From Plutella xylostella (lineage: Eukaryota; Arthropoda; Insecta; Lepidoptera; Plutellidae): DNA of 64,000 nt. Where the stretch lies: the NCBI RefSeq assembly GCF_932276165.1, contig NC_063999.1:1800501-1864500 (forward strand), written 5' to 3'. Position 1 is the stretch's first letter, and each line of letters opens with the position of its first letter. Below are positions 47,425-59,114 of this stretch, one piece after another. A program made the translations under genes and the position numbers. The notes under the pieces were generated by a model, which saw only the letters and a program-made list of their open reading frames with translations, was not told the origin of the DNA and ran no database searches.

Positions 47425-47555
47425 TAGGGCCACTTGCACAAACATTTAAATCTAGATTTAGTGTCTAATCTTGATTTAAGAAACGTCAATCCATATAAAA
47501 TTTGACACTAAATCGAGATTTAACATTAAATCTAGATTAAAGCTGTACCAAAGGT
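47425..47555. mobile_element. MITE (GGGCCACTTGCA family), uninterrupted copy
   Basis: TTAGGGCCACTTGCACAAAC, ATCTAGATTTAGTGTCTAAT, TTTGACACTAAATCGAGATT and TAAATCTAGATTAAAG. The right TIR is degraded. Confidence 0.65.
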
Positions 47556-47706
47556 GCCACGTTAGATCCCTGGCAGGGCAGATATTCTTTTAATAGTTTT
47601 TCTTGGGTCACTTGGGAAACTTGGATTCTGCTTATGTCAGTTACTATTAACAATCCAGAAGCCTGAATTTCTCAGCAGTTCAACGGGTAAACAATAAATA
47701 ACTTAC

Positions 47707-47919
47707 TCATTCTGTTGAACAAGCCCCGTGACAATTTCCTCTTGCCTCTCCAGGAACCGAAGTCTCTCCTCGAGCATCTCTGTCTCCAGTTGGATATCTT
47801 CCATGGCTTCTGCGTCTCCGGGCAGCGGTAACCCTTCATACTGCTGCAGGATTGAAGCAATGGATTCATCCAGTTCTTGCGGAGACTGCAGTATGCCTTT
47901 CTTTTGGATTTCTGCATAT
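47707..47919 (-). CDS. HAUS3: HAUS3 exon 2
   Basis: Acceptor TTCTAG and donor GTAAGT. Encodes YAEIQKKGILQSPQELDESI, ASILQQYEGLPLPGD and LETEMLEERLRFLERQEEIV then TGLVQQN. Confidence 0.9.
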
Positions 47920-47939
47920 CTAGAATAAAAGAAATACAT

Positions 47940-48353
47940 GTTTAATTCCTGTATTTATGAGTGCAGTGATACTAAATTTAATGCTAACTATAACTAACTA
48001 ACCCTTTGTATCCTTTGAAGACTTGTTGAGATGTGAGTGGTTCATAATTCAGTTATTCAATAATGGCTAGAGGAGGATGAGACCAGTGATGGATGCTTAT
48101 AATAATATGGAGTGACCTATGTCTATGAGTGGACCGGTATTTGCTGCTATGATGATACTGATGAAGGAGACTAAAGGTAAGGTAATTCCGCATCGTACGC
48201 AACAGACGCATCGCATTTAGTTGTCTTTAAAGTTGAATTCACACAATTGTGTCTACAACATCGGCATTGCCGACGTTGTTTCTCTACACATTTATAAACA
48301 TCCGTTTGGTCCGCATATGATACCGAAAGGTGGACGCTTAAATTAGAACTCAC
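47940..48353. other. HAUS3 intron 1
   Basis: Non-coding. A short inverted block (CATCGGCATTGCCGACGTTG) near 48259 is the only structure noticed. Confidence 0.45.
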
Positions 48354-48547
48354 CGGTATTCTTCCCGAGCAGTCAGGGCGTTGCTTTGGTCCAGGTTCTT
48401 GTAAAGCCACCCCAAGACACCGGCGTAATCAGGGTCGTTCAGCATCCATTCGAAGGATTTCTTGTAGGTTTCCACTCCTAAACTACTCAAGAAAGGGATA
48501 AATTCCTCATCACTTGTTTCACTAAACATGTTCATTTTGCTTTTCAA
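48354..48547 (-). CDS. HAUS3: HAUS3 exon 1 (start codon)
   Basis: ATG at 48547-48545, with in-frame ATGs also at 48535 and 48529. Encodes FSETSDEEFIPFLSSLGVET, YKKSFEWMLNDPDYAG and VLGWLYKNLDQSNALTAREE. The order (F..L..LG, FEWML, ..F/LGWL..N, NALTxRE) is characteristic of the HAUS3 N-terminus. The donor is GTGAGT at 48353. Confidence 0.9.
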
Positions 48548-48955
48548 TAGCTAACAATCGTGGTTTAATATTCTTTTATTGAATATTTTTCAACAAATAC
48601 AGAGGTGAAACATAAATTGTAACCGCCAGAAACTTTTAAAATCGAAAACAAAAACAAATACAAACGTCACACACAAATGACAAACAAAGGCGAAGCTACT
48701 CTGTGAACATAAAATGACATTTGTCAACCCTGTTGCGTAGGTAATAAAAGTATAGGTTGTTATTATTCTGAGGTAATAATCAGCCTTTGAATGTTTTTTT
48801 TAGGTCATTTCTTACACATTTCTTAGGTATATTTTTTTTGTCTCAGTTAGGTATTTTTGTTTCTATGAGATTCACCAGTATCGTGAAGGTACCTACTTAA
48901 GTGGCGGACTCCTAGCCACAACTTCTGATGACTAACAACAGATGGCGTTCGGAAC
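48548..48955. other. HAUS3 5' flank
   Basis: AT-rich promoter-proximal sequence. No TATA box in a convincing position was seen. Confidence 0.4.
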
Positions 48956-49546
48956 ATAATACACAGAACATGAATAAAAACTAAGCAAATTACCAATATG
49001 AAATCCTACATCGCGGTATCGAAGATTCTCAGCTACACTGCGGTCTGCGATAAATAGAAATTCCCAACGGTAAACGTTAGGTAGCTGCCTGTCATCCAGG
49101 CCACACCATCCGGCCTGGTCGGAGGATCCTGCATGGAGATGTGCTACCACCGTCGCATCTCCATACTAACCAATCCGATGCGGAATGAACCTCGTCGCAT
49201 CCACCCTAACCCATAAAAAAAAACAAACTTTACAGTAGAGAATCAAAAAGCCGTTTCCTGGTCCAACTGCGTCATTCACGCAAGCATTCCTCACTAAATC
49301 ATGCAATTCACGTATGACATAAACAGCCGGGTATTGGTCAAATTGGTCCATTAGCCAATTCAAGACCCTCTGTTTTGGCTTTTGGCACATCCTCGCTCTT
49401 GGCCGAGCAGGGTTCACGGTCACGGTCGCTGCAGTGCATGGAAGAGTGTTTTTGACACTTAGAACAATAACAAAAACATGTTGCGATTGCGCATAATCCG
49501 TGGAATAAGGATTTTTGAGGAATACTATCATCATCATCACACACAC
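48956..49546 (-). other. unassigned coding-like stretch
   Basis: Adjacent - strand frames at 49166-49546 (NWLMDQFDQYPAVYVIREL then HDLVRNACVNDAVGP) and 48932-49150 (VAHLHAGSSDQAGWCGLDDR then SVAENLRYRDVGFHIGN) have amino-acid composition like real protein but are broken by a stop and shifts. I do not recognise them. A decayed transposon ORF or an unannotated exon are both possible. Confidence 0.3.
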
Positions 49547-49689
49547 GTACTTATAGAGCTTCCACTTTGTTATTGTATTTTAGATGTTTCCTTATGTCTG
49601 GTAAGTAAAGTTGGTTTTCCTTTGCAGTCGTCAAATATGTATGGGATTTCGAATGTTAAAAAACCAATAATATAATGGACAGAGTATAG

Positions 49690-50110
49690 TTACGTAGGCT
49701 ACGTACATAGAACAACGCGGACTCGGGTGTACCCTCGGGAAGCGTCATAGCGATCTTTCTTGATACAAAAAAGTCTGCCAATTTTTGCGGGGGGAAATTT
49801 TACCGTTTACCATGATTATGTCTCATGGGACATATCATTATGAGTTTTAATTCCCAGCAATAAGGGTTACGTGAAGTGACATTTAATAATGAACACAGTG
49901 TTTTCATTTTTCTTGCTAATGGATGTAACAATTATCGATAAGTGTTATCGATGAATTCGAGAACATGGGTTAGAAATACTAATTTCAAATTAATTAGGTA
50001 TAGTTAAATTTAATTAGGAATGATTAATAAACGAAGTCACCTTTTCGCTGTACATTTAGGTATACTCACGTGATAGGTCGCGAGCCGTATCGCCGTTTTT
50101 GAATGAGTAC
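49690..50110. other. no recognised feature
   Basis: Intergenic. A short palindrome ATCGATAAGTGTTATCGAT lies at 49936-49954. Confidence 0.4.
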
Positions 50111-50117
50111 GATGCAC

Positions 50118-50400
50118 TGAAGTTGTCGAGTAAGTGGGCAACCCGACGGTCAGATGCTTTCAAGCCGCCCCTTCGGGCGGCCTCTGACTAGGCTTAACGA
50201 CTGCTGCCGAAGCAGCAACCGGGACCCACGGCTTAACGTCCCGTCCGAAGCACGGAAGCGTCCAGAAAAGAACCATTTGATATCGGTAACTCATCTTGTA
50301 CCTACCAATGGCTGACCGTGTCAGTTGTTGCTTAACCTCAGTGATCAGTTACGATTACTGAAGCCAATTCGGCTACGGACGCTTCCCAACTATGACCTTT
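50118..50400 (-). mobile_element. 5S rRNA-derived SINE
   Basis: On the - strand the head reads GATCACTGAGGTTAAGCAAC, close to the internal control region of 5S rRNA (A-box AGTTAAGCAAC), then GGTCAGCCATTGGTAGG. A tail includes CCGTGCTTCGGACGGGACGT, a GCCGCCC/GGGCGGC hairpin (about 50164-50182) and GTCGGGTTGCCCACTT. Partial copy at 38915-39124. Confidence 0.75.
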
Positions 50401-50769
50401 TTTGTCGATTAATACATATCTACATACCGGTACATCACTATTGCATTTTTTGACATTGGTTGCTAGGAAACAGCTAATAACAATAAACCATGACCAAATC
50501 TGTGATCAAATCCGGAATCCGGATATTCTATGAATTGAAGCTGTCATTTTAGTATGTAAACAAATCATTTTCTATGAAACGAACGCTTTGCCAACTAGAT
50601 TGAGTCTAGTGAAAATTTAGACTGCAACTAGTTTTTATAAATCGGTGGGCCTTTCTGGCCTACCACCCCGCCAGAGGGGAACGTCTGCCTATTTCGTCTC
50701 CAGACCATTCATACTCAATGGCTACGTAGCATATATAGTTAGGAGGTTATGTTATGTAGGTACTTATAC
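50401..50769. other. no recognised gene
   Basis: Intergenic. GTGGGCCTTTCTGGCCTACC and CCGCCAGAGGGGAACG at 50645-50685 look SINE-related. Confidence 0.35.
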
Positions 50770-50965
50770 AATATACATGCGAGGATCATGGCTTTGTTCC
50801 TTCTTGCTTCTCACTACTCATGGAAGCATGGGTCGAAGATACCTGACTACTTAATACATCATCACGACCCATCACATCCTCACTGCTGAGGCACGGAAGA
50901 AGGAAGGGTTTAGGCCTAGTCCACCACGCTGGCCTAGTGCGGGTTGGTGGACTCAATACATTGTA
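50770..50965 (-). repeat. SINE fragment
   Basis: CACGACCCATCACATCCTCA, CTGCTGAGGCACGG and CCACCACGCTGGCCTAGTGC then GGGTTGGTGGACT, a frequent lepidopteran SINE tail. Confidence 0.55.
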
Positions 50966-52900
50966 TACAGATGTATACAAAGGTACTTATTATGGGTTTT
51001 CTGACAGCTTTTTTATTGAGCTACCAAAAACCACTCAAACCATTAAAACCACTCATTAGTCTCATTACCTACCAAGAGGAACACACACCATTAGGGTGCA
51101 TTACTAGTTTTAAACTTGAATTTATATATTTTTATTGCATGTTGTGTTATGTACCTGTTGTGTGGTGCCAATAAATAAATAAATAAAGGACTTTGTATAA
51201 GTCCTTGTTACCTACCTATTTATAAAATTTCCACTACTTTCTGGACTTTTGCAACACCATTGTACTCGTAGGTATCTATAGGTCCACATGAGTTTCTACA
51301 TCTACATGGTCCACGTAGGTTAACATTATTCTTTAGATAGGTAGTGGTAGTTATGATTGGTACCTTCTTTCTCCACATCTATAACTACTAACTACATACA
51401 TACCTAATAAGTAGATTCTATAGGTAGGTAGTTATTTTACTTGCTACATCGATCGTAGGTACTAAAGAATTGCACACAGAATACAATGAAACCCACACTC
51501 TATTAAAACTACTTTCTACAGCAAAGCCTGAGAGCAAAGCGTGCTTTATAAAGTCCTCATTGATGTGTCGAGTGTTCACAGACTACAGCGAACAAGAGTG
51601 CAGTGGAAAGTTCTAGAGGCACCATCTTTTGTTTTCATTGTCAAGCACGCTTCATACAGACTGGCGAGTTACAAGTACCTGCCTAGTTCCTTAGTGGGTT
51701 GAAGTCTAGTTGGAGTGGAGGTAGGTGGATGGTGGTATAGGCTGCGCGTTCCCAGTAGGCAAACAGTTCGCCACTGACTGTGCTTGTGGCGTGGTGTAGG
51801 CCGAGTGTTCACAGTTAAAAAAACATAAGTAAATTGGAGTTAAGCCTAACTTCTTATTAAAGTCCTCAGAAGGTACTACCTACTTAGCGACAATAATTCA
51901 GCTTATCACAGCGCTCGTGCTCCTTTAATCCGTGCTTGATTTTAAAAGCTCAAGTGAAGAAACTCGCCATAAACAGAACAGAAATTAAAACGTCTCACAC
52001 CTTTGTTTAACAATAACCTAACCTAACCAACGTTAAAAACCCCCTACATTTCATTCAACACTAAAAGTAGTATATCTTTTGAATTGCTAAACCGATTTTC
52101 ATGAAACATGGCTTATAACTCTCGGGGTAATAATGGGTATATTACCTACGACCCTAAGGCAGTGGTCCGACCGGCGGCCGTTGGTCAGACCACTGCTTAT
52201 AAAACAAAACAAATATCGGTTCCGCCAGATACACAGACACAGATACGTTAAACTTATAACACTCCTCTTTTTCCGCCGGGGATTAAAAATTGTCTACTTG
52301 CAATGGAAACGCGCTCCAACATAGAAAGTTGGCACAAAGCTGCGGCTGACAAAGAGACCGACTCTACTCTGCGGCAGAAGCTGCAAATTCAATGGACTGC
52401 GGTGCTACCAACATAATAATATACTATACAGGATTTTGCAAAAATGGTACATAACAAGCCGAAGGGGGTGCATGGTGCATTGACAGGTGGTCATTCCCAA
52501 CTTTTGTTTCACAAGTAGTAAGTAGTTCTGCATTTTTATCTAAATCACTGAGTCAGACTGTTTAGGATCCAAAACACATGGCACCTTTCTTTTCGTCAAG
52601 GAGTAATAATTATGTAAAGGTGTGTCCAGGATGTAATTGTTTGTTTGTCTGTCAGTGCCCACACGTGCCCACGCGCTGCTCCTCAATAGATGAAGATGAA
52701 CAGGGAAACCTATGGAGTGGCAGGTATAGATAGATTCATAGAAAATGCGATTGGTAAAATCATCCTTTAGCGTGTCGGTGACAAAAATGAGAGACTAGCG
52801 TGTCTAGGGTTTATAAGAATAAGAATAAGAAGGGTTTGCTTCGATCATCTATAGCTGATGATGAAGAGGGTTTGTCACCGTGGAGGAAGGATTAGCCGGT
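50966..52900. other. intergenic, no gene recognised
   Basis: AT-rich with many TAGGTA-type words. (AAATAAAT)n occurs at 51172-51187. A small inverted pair GCAGTGGTC/GACCACTGC lies at 52149-52196. Confidence 0.4.
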
Positions 52901-52906
52901 AAGAAG

Positions 52907-53055
52907 CCCTAGCATGGGGTCATGGGGTGCAAGACACTGCAAGACTTGCACGTCGTGACAAAAGTTTTGCGTCGCGCTCACTTGAGAGCGAGAGCGCGAC
53001 GACTTTTTTTGTCACGTCTTGATATAAAGTAATGCACGTCTTGCGCCCCATGCTA
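52907..53055. mobile_element. MITE (CCTAGCAxGG family) copy 1
   Basis: CCCTAGCATGGGG ... GCAAGAC is mirrored by GTCTTGCGCCCCATGCTAGG. The interior has TTTTGCGTCGCGCTCACTTG and GAGAGCGAGAGCGCGACGAC. Related copy at 63396-63478. Confidence 0.7.
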
Positions 53056-53464
53056 GGCTACTGCTTTTATCGAAGGTCGAAGTACCTATACTCAACCGTC
53101 TTGTGTAGGTATGTTAATAAAAGAGCATAATTTTACCTCTAACAATATCATCTCCATGGCATTCCTTTAAATCCTATTGCCACAGCTCTATCATTGTATT
53201 CCCAAACAGGATTATCCTTTGGTCCACAATAGTATTCCTACACCAACATGTCTTGTCTGAAAATAGTTCTTTTATAAATAAACTATTACATGCCTGCACT
53301 CATTACTGTAACACAAACACATTTATTAAATATTTATTTATTCTTAAACAATGTTCACCGCCTTACTTAATTCAAACTTTATTTTGTTAGATAGATATTT
53401 CTTTTAAAACAACGAAATTAAAAAACAATATTGATTTTTAACCTCTAGTTAAGCGAGTAGGTAT
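53056..53464. other. intergenic, nothing recognised
   Basis: AT-rich. It ends at the TSD of the hAT-like MITE. Confidence 0.4.
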
Positions 53465-53965
53465 TAGGGCATGCAATACCGCAATACCGGTATTCGTAAT
53501 ACCGGTATTAGGGACAAAATTCACGCTTTTTTCAAAACCGGTATTGAAAGATCATACCGGTATTGAAGTAATACCGGAATCGGACTTTTTTAGGCTATAA
53601 TAAAGCGATTAAGATATAGTATTCCTATGTACTGTGAAAGCGCACTTGTTTCCAACCGTTTGATGCGGTTTTCGGCCGTTTGATATCTACTGTTGTCCAT
53701 GCGTAAACGGACACTGGATGTAAAAAAAAAAATTATTGTAAAATTTAAACTAGGTAATACTCAATTCTCGTAAAAATCTATTACAAAAAACTGAATTTCA
53801 TTGCTTTTTCTCTTTTTATTTTGACCTATACGACCTTTAATCACAATATATGCCATTTATTACAAGGAAATCAAATACCGGTATTAATACCGGGATCCCG
53901 GTATTGAGTTGCAATACCGGAACTCAATACCGGTATTGAAAATAGTTCCGGTATTGCATGCCCTA
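53465..53965. mobile_element. 501-bp hAT-like MITE rich in ATACCGGTAT palindromes
   Basis: TIRs TAGGGCATGCAATACCG and CGGTATTGCATGCCCTA. 8-bp TSD GTAGGTAT at 53457-53464 and 53966-53973. Both ends carry clusters of AATACCGGTATT palindromes around a non-coding core. An 8-bp TSD is the hAT hallmark. Sister copy at 59887-60394. Confidence 0.9.
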
Positions 53966-53999
53966 GTAGGTATCATGATAAACAGTACTATTTAAAACC

Positions 54000-54249
54000 T
54001 AGCAAACTCAAAACTCTCAAACTCAAATTTTTTTATTCATCGTACAAATATAAAATTTTCTGATGAACGTCAATTTTTACAAATTACTCTCCGTTCGGAT
54101 AAGGGGGGGCTCTTTCTGTCTAAGGAGAAGAACGGAGGCAAGAAACTCCTGAGCCATCTTTTCAAAAAAAGACTTAAAACTAGTTGGTATACAAAACATA
54201 TAAGCTTAATAATTATTATTATAATAATATGAGCAGAGCTAACTACTTA
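54000..54249 (-). repeat. LINE 5 3' UTR
   Basis: Antisense sequence between the LINE 5 stop and CAAACTCAAATTTTTTTATT, which looks like the element's 3' terminus. Confidence 0.6.
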
Positions 54250-55743
54250 TCACAGCCATGCATTAACGTCCTCTAAGTAATCATCAATTTTATAATAAGC
54301 TTTTTTACTGAGTTTCTCTTTAATGTAACACTTAAACTTATTCTCTGGCATTTGAGCAACTTCTGCTGGAAGCTTATTATAAAATCTAATACAGTACCCT
54401 AAAAACGATTTATTAACTTTCGCCAGACGCATCGCTGGAAAAGCCAGCTTATGCTTGTTCCTAGTATTAATGTCATGATTACTGCCAATTGTATCAAAAG
54501 TTGAAATATTCTTTCGTACATACATTAAATTGGAAAAAATGAACTGACATGGAACTGTAAGGATGTTAATTTCTTTAAATAGTTCTCTCAATGAATCCCT
54601 GGAACCAAGTTTGTATATAGAGCGGATGGCTCTTTTCTGTAATACAAATATAGTTTCAATATCAGCTGCTCTACCCCAAAGCAAAATGCCATACGATAAT
54701 AAGCTGTGGAAATAACTAAAGTAAACTAATCTGGCGGTTTCAACGTCGGTCAGCTGTCTAATTTTCCGTACAGCAAAAGCTGCGGAGCTCAACCTTCCAG
54801 ACAATTTTTCAATGTGAGGTCCCCACTGTAACTTTGAATCTATAGTCATCCCAAGAAAGACAGTATCATTAACTAGGTCCAATTTATTCCCATCTAGAAT
54901 AATGTTAGTATCGCATTGTCTAACATTCGGCAGTGTAAATTTAATACATTTCGTTTTCTTAGAATTCAATAGAAGATTATTAACGGTAAACCAATCGTGT
55001 ATGTCAGATAGAATTGAATTAATTTCATTAAAATTATTTTCTCTTCTTTTAACTTTAAAAAGCAAAGAAGTATCGTCAGCAAATAAAACTATATTAGTCA
55101 ATTTTTCAACCATAAAAGGCAAGTCATTAATATAAATGAGGAATAAAAATGGTCCTAGAATAGATCCTTGAGGGACGCCTATTTTTACATGAGCCCCCTG
55201 TGATTTAGTATTGTTAATATCGACCCTTTGTTGTCTCTTGTCTAAATATGAAGATATCAAATCTAAAGCCTTTCCTCCTATTCCATAGTATCTAAGTTTC
55301 GAAATTAAAGTCTGATGGTCTACACAATCAAACGCCTTCGACAGATCACAGAAGACTCCAATAGCATCGTGATGGTCTTCCCAGGCGTCAAATATGTGCT
55401 TAATCAACGCAGTACCGGCATCGGCTGTTGATTTGCCTTTTGTAAAACCATACTGCTGGCTATGAAACAATCGAGCATCATTGAAATGCAAAAGCATCTG
55501 ACTGAGTATGACCCTCTCAAATATTTTACTCAAAACTGGAAGAACCGAGACAGGCCTGAAATTTGCAGGGTCCTCCATATCCCCACTTTTGAACAGAGGT
55601 ATAATTTTACTAAATTTCATAAGATCTGGGAACACACCTTCAGCGATACATTTATTAAAGATGTTAGCCAAAATTGGGGCGATTTTATTAATAATAGAAA
55701 GAACAAATTTAACTGACATTCCCCACAAGTCTTTAGCATCCAT
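54250..55743 (-). CDS. non-LTR retrotransposon reverse transcriptase ORF, 5'-truncated (LINE copy 5)
   Basis: A 497-codon uninterrupted frame. RT blocks: NFRPVSVLPVLSKIFERVIL, QQYGFTKGKSTADAG, GVFCDLSKAFDCVDHQTLIS, IGVPQGSILGPFLFLIYIND, VLFADDTSLLF (catalytic Asp pair) and FLGMTIDSKLQWGPHIEKLS. The tail (FSNLMYVRKN, NTRNKHKLAFPAMRLAKVNK, SFLGYCIRFYNKLPAEV) is typical of this LINE group. The endonuclease is missing: truncation at about 55745. Intergenic, antisense to the window. Confidence 0.9.
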   Translation of the reverse strand: MDAKDLWGMSVKFVLSIINKIAPILANIFNKCIAEGVFPDLMKFSKIIPLFKSGDMEDPANFRPVSVLPVLSKIFERVILSQMLLHFNDARLFHSQQYGFTKGKSTADAGTALIKHIFDAWEDHHDAIGVFCDLSKAFDCVDHQTLISKLRYYGIGGKALDLISSYLDKRQQRVDINNTKSQGAHVKIGVPQGSILGPFLFLIYINDLPFMVEKLTNIVLFADDTSLLFKVKRRENNFNEINSILSDIHDWFTVNNLLLNSKKTKCIKFTLPNVRQCDTNIILDGNKLDLVNDTVFLGMTIDSKLQWGPHIEKLSGRLSSAAFAVRKIRQLTDVETARLVYFSYFHSLLSYGILLWGRAADIETIFVLQKRAIRSIYKLGSRDSLRELFKEINILTVPCQFIFSNLMYVRKNISTFDTIGSNHDINTRNKHKLAFPAMRLAKVNKSFLGYCIRFYNKLPAEVAQMPENKFKCYIKEKLSKKAYYKIDDYLEDVNAWL

Positions 55744-55745
55744 TT

Positions 55746-56955
55746 AATAGCGTGGCATAAATCTAGGTTCAACAGGGCAACGAACCGGCTTTATTTATGC
55801 TAATTCTAGTTATTTTTGGCTGAACAATGATGGAAGCTGAACTTTATTATTACAATCCGTTAACAATCGTGATAACGATTTCAATGGGCGATTTAAGTAG
55901 GTTCCTTTATGGTAATTCGAGTAACGGATGTTTATTATACAGGGTGTTATTGTTATTATAACAGTCTACTTCGCGTCGAAGATATATGTATTGTAGGTAT
56001 CACACTAAACAACTTTCTTTATAGGATCAACTGTAAAAACGTGAAAAAACTGCTCCCATGATCTAGAGTAGGCATTTAGGATGAAATTGGTAATTTATAA
56101 TTATTTTATGAGGTACCTACTTACTTTTTACTTTAATTCCCCTTAAAATACTTACTCGTTACGTACAAACTTTTATCCGATGCTATTATTTTTTGATACA
56201 CTTTAATTTCAGATTAACATTTTTTGTCAATTTATCTTGTAATTTTACAATTTAATATAAACCTGCCTATCCATATTTTACACAGGTTTATTTTTTCTAC
56301 GTTATTTATAGGTGTCTCACCCATATCTCACCATAAGTTTGACAGATGTAAAGACAACGGTGCATTAGCGGTAATTTAAGACAGTTCTATATTTAAAAAC
56401 TGAATATTACTTAATAAATACATTACTCATACCACTATGTATACGCGTAAATACTACTCAGGTACCTACTTTAAAAGGTTTCGTCGGCTTTTTGTTGGGA
56501 ATCTATGTTTTTTAAGTTTAAGTGGTTAAAGTAGGTACATTATTTAAAACTTTCTTTGATTTAAATTTAGTTTTAATTTTAAGCGAGTAAACAAATCTTT
56601 CTTCACGTTAGCATTTTATTTTTCTAACCTGTCAACGCTAACATCTTCTCAGTGACACCTCTTTTAAGATTCATTAAGCCATGTTCATGTTGGTGTATTT
56701 TTGGGTTACTTTTAGGGCAACAGAACCGCCCCTATTGCCGTGGACTCATAGGTATCTGATGAAAAGTGATATACCTACCTCTGCCTGCTATGGTAGGTAA
56801 ACATTTATGAAATTTTTTACCTAGGTAACTTGGAGCAAGTACAGGTTTGATAGGTATTAGTCGAAACCATGAAAGTAGAATTCTCTTTCCATGGTCGAAA
56901 CTATAAAAGTTTTAGTTTTCTCGCATACAAAGTGGCGCATCTAGCGTAAACTACC
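55746..56955. other. intergenic, nothing recognised
   Basis: AT-rich sequence without exons. A SINE-tail-like fragment (AGTACAGGTTTGATAGGTAT) near 56838 also occurs at 44025. Confidence 0.4.
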
Positions 56956-56959
56956 TACG

Positions 56960-57300
56960 TATACAGGGTGTCCCAAAAGTCAACGTCATCCCTTAAAGGG
57001 CTGATAGGTCAGCTCATGAGAGGCCAGAATATCAGAATATGACCTTAGTAAAAACTCGATAATTTTCGAGATATTGACACTTTTATAAATTTGCTGAAAA
57101 TCGACACTTTGGATCAGTTTTTTGCGTGCCGCCGGTACAAAAATCCATATTGTTAGAATTTGTTTGGTGTTGCATCACCCTGTATAGCCCTGCTATTGAT
57201 CGCAGTCAAAAAAATATCGAGTAATGCTGTATATTTAATAAAAACACGGTTTTCAAAGTCAAAAAAGGTAATCGTATTTTTTTATAAACAACTTTGACTG
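56960..57300. repeat. arthropod dispersed repeat (ACAGGGTGTCCCAAAAGT)
   Basis: Opens with ATACAGGGTGTCCCAAAAGT, then ATCCCTTAAAGGGCTGATAG and CTCGATAATTTTCGAGATAT. The opening words are a frequent transposon terminus in insects. The other end and superfamily were not found. Confidence 0.45.
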
Positions 57301-57734
57301 TACCTACATACTGTAAAAAAAATATACCACGGAAACCTGGCACCTTATTTGAAAAGATTGCTCGTTTAATGCAGTAGTGCTCAGTAATGTCCGGTCATAA
57401 GCTGGGGCAACATGTGCTAATGTAATCAACAGTTAATTATGAATGATATCTCTATTTATATGTGGTCACTGTGGGTGGTCAACCCGAGAATGCTTTAAAA
57501 AATGCATTGGAAAGCAAAAAACCTCTGTAGTAAATTTACAGTAGGTAGAATTGTAGATTTTTGACTGGACAAAGAGCCCATTGATTGATTAATTTTGATG
57601 AAACATCAATTAGAATTCTCCATGAAGTCACCTTTGTCTGAGAGAAGAAATAGGCATTTAGTTAAATCGATTCGTCTATAATTTATGTACTACTTCACTG
57701 CACAACGTGTTTTCTAATTTGCATTTAGTAAGTA

Positions 57735-57910
57735 TACTTATCATCATCATCATCAGCCTACATTGCAGTCCACTACTGGAGGCCTCTTCCAAAGCACGCC
57801 ACTGGATGCGACCTATAGTTTTCCGCGTCCAATCATTAGGTCATTACAAGTCACCTTTCACAAGCCACCATAACTGGCCGGAGGAGGCGCCATATACCCT
57901 ATAGGTACTA
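57735..57910 (+). repeat. LINE 3'-UTR fragment with (ATC)n
   Basis: (ATC)n, then AGCCTACATTGCAGTCCACT and ACTGGAGGCCTCTTCCAAAG, resembling the lepidopteran RTE 3' region in the opposite sense. Confidence 0.5.
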
Positions 57911-58029
57911 CGTTCGCCCAGACGCGATATAGGTACTTAATAATAGAGATATCATTCATAATAACCTATTAAATCCACACTTTAAATTCATTGCGGGTAA
58001 TTTTAAGCCAGCTATGCGCCATATTACCT

Positions 58030-58786
58030 GGTTCTACCTTTTTTGGCATAAGATTTATTTGCCTAATCTCGTATTGCATAGTAACATTTGGTCAAAGTCT
58101 CGTTACGCCGAAAATCGTATGGCATAAATCTCGTTTAGTAAAAAGTTATTTCGCATAATATTGTTTAGCCTAATAATGGTATGGCCAAATCTTGAATAGC
58201 CTAATAATGCTATGGCATAGGTTTATACAAAGTAATAATATTCGTTTGGCTTTAATTTTGACGGAGCGTCTCCCTACATAGCGCAAACTGGTGCCTTGTA
58301 TTGTTTCCGCTGTTTGGAAAACGCTCCGCTCCGCTTCGCTGCGCTCCGCTTTGGTTTTGATGAACATGTGCACCTAACACCCTCCTCCTCGCTTTGCTCG
58401 TCGTCGCACCCATTTTTAGGTTTCGATCTCATGGGGTTTGTAATAATTATATTGGTCGTTAACTTTCGATTTTTTGATCATACAATATCGTGATTTTCGG
58501 GATGTAGGAGAAAAATACCACAATTTGTACATTTACAACATACTTAATATATTATTTATTAAGATAGCATTAGGAGAAATAAGATTATACATAGGTATTG
58601 ACGAACATAAATTTGAGCAAACGAAACTTAGGTGTTTAAAGATTGTGCCTAAAGAGTTTTAGACGAAACGAGCCTTATGCCACATAAGTCTTGGCAAAGT
58701 GATGGTTCGGCCAAAAAAGTTTAGACCATACGAGTTATGCGAAATGAGTTTTGGTCAATAAAGATTATGCCAGATGAGCGGAACCC
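58030..58786 (+). mobile_element. 757-bp TIR element, 9-bp TSD, copy A
   Basis: Begins GGTTCTACCTTTTTTGGCAT and ends GATGAGCGGAACCC. ATATTACCT flanks both sides (58021-58029 and 58787-58795). The termini are built from degenerate GGCATAA-xTCTCGTTT subrepeats. A GCGGAGCG/CGCTCCGC-rich block lies in the middle. A 9-bp TSD points to the Mutator-like (MULE) superfamily. No transposase. Confidence 0.9.
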
Positions 58787-58795
58787 ATATTACCT

Positions 58796-59105
58796 ACTTA
58801 TAAGTACACATGCAAACAAAATTATGGCTTCGCCGGGCTGATTCTAAGTTGGATTACATTTTTTCGGTTGAATGTTCATAGGATTTCGGTGAAAGCCGTG
58901 GAAGCCATGCACGAAAGTTAATCTTTCAGCTTTTAGAGATCCGTAGACTAAAGTCACAAGAATTGTAAGTTTTACGGTAGTTAAATATTATACTTACTTA
59001 GCTACTTTTAGTGCTTGATTACTAGATACATTATAATTATATTACATATGAGTAAGTTTGTACCTGGCTGAGTTACTTAAGTGATTCGTTTCGATAAATT
59101 GATAA
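58796..59105. other. spacer between two copies of the 757-bp element
   Basis: Unique AT-rich sequence. No feature seen. Confidence 0.5.
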
Positions 59106-59114
59106 TAACTAGGT

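Larger units (their letters stand above)
38526..48547 (-). other. HAUS3: HAUS augmin-like complex subunit 3 gene, 10 exons, complete
   Basis: Augmin binds existing spindle microtubules and recruits gamma-tubulin to nucleate branch microtubules. HAUS3 (Dgt3 in Drosophila) is a long coiled-coil subunit. Exons on - strand: 48547-48354, 47919-47707, 47333-47144, 46804-46623, 46201-46091, 45476-45321, 43378-43201, 41041-40821, 40235-40082 and 38630-38526. All borders are AG/GT, phases fit, and the sum is 1,704 nt or 567 residues, close to the usual 550-600. The N-terminus (SFEWMLNDPDYAGVLGWLYK, NLDQSNALTAREEY) matches the HAUS3 start, and the rest is heptad-rich coiled coil. Exons 6, 7 and 9 are each followed by partial tandem copies. 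Named from family knowledge, not from a search. Confidence 0.85.
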
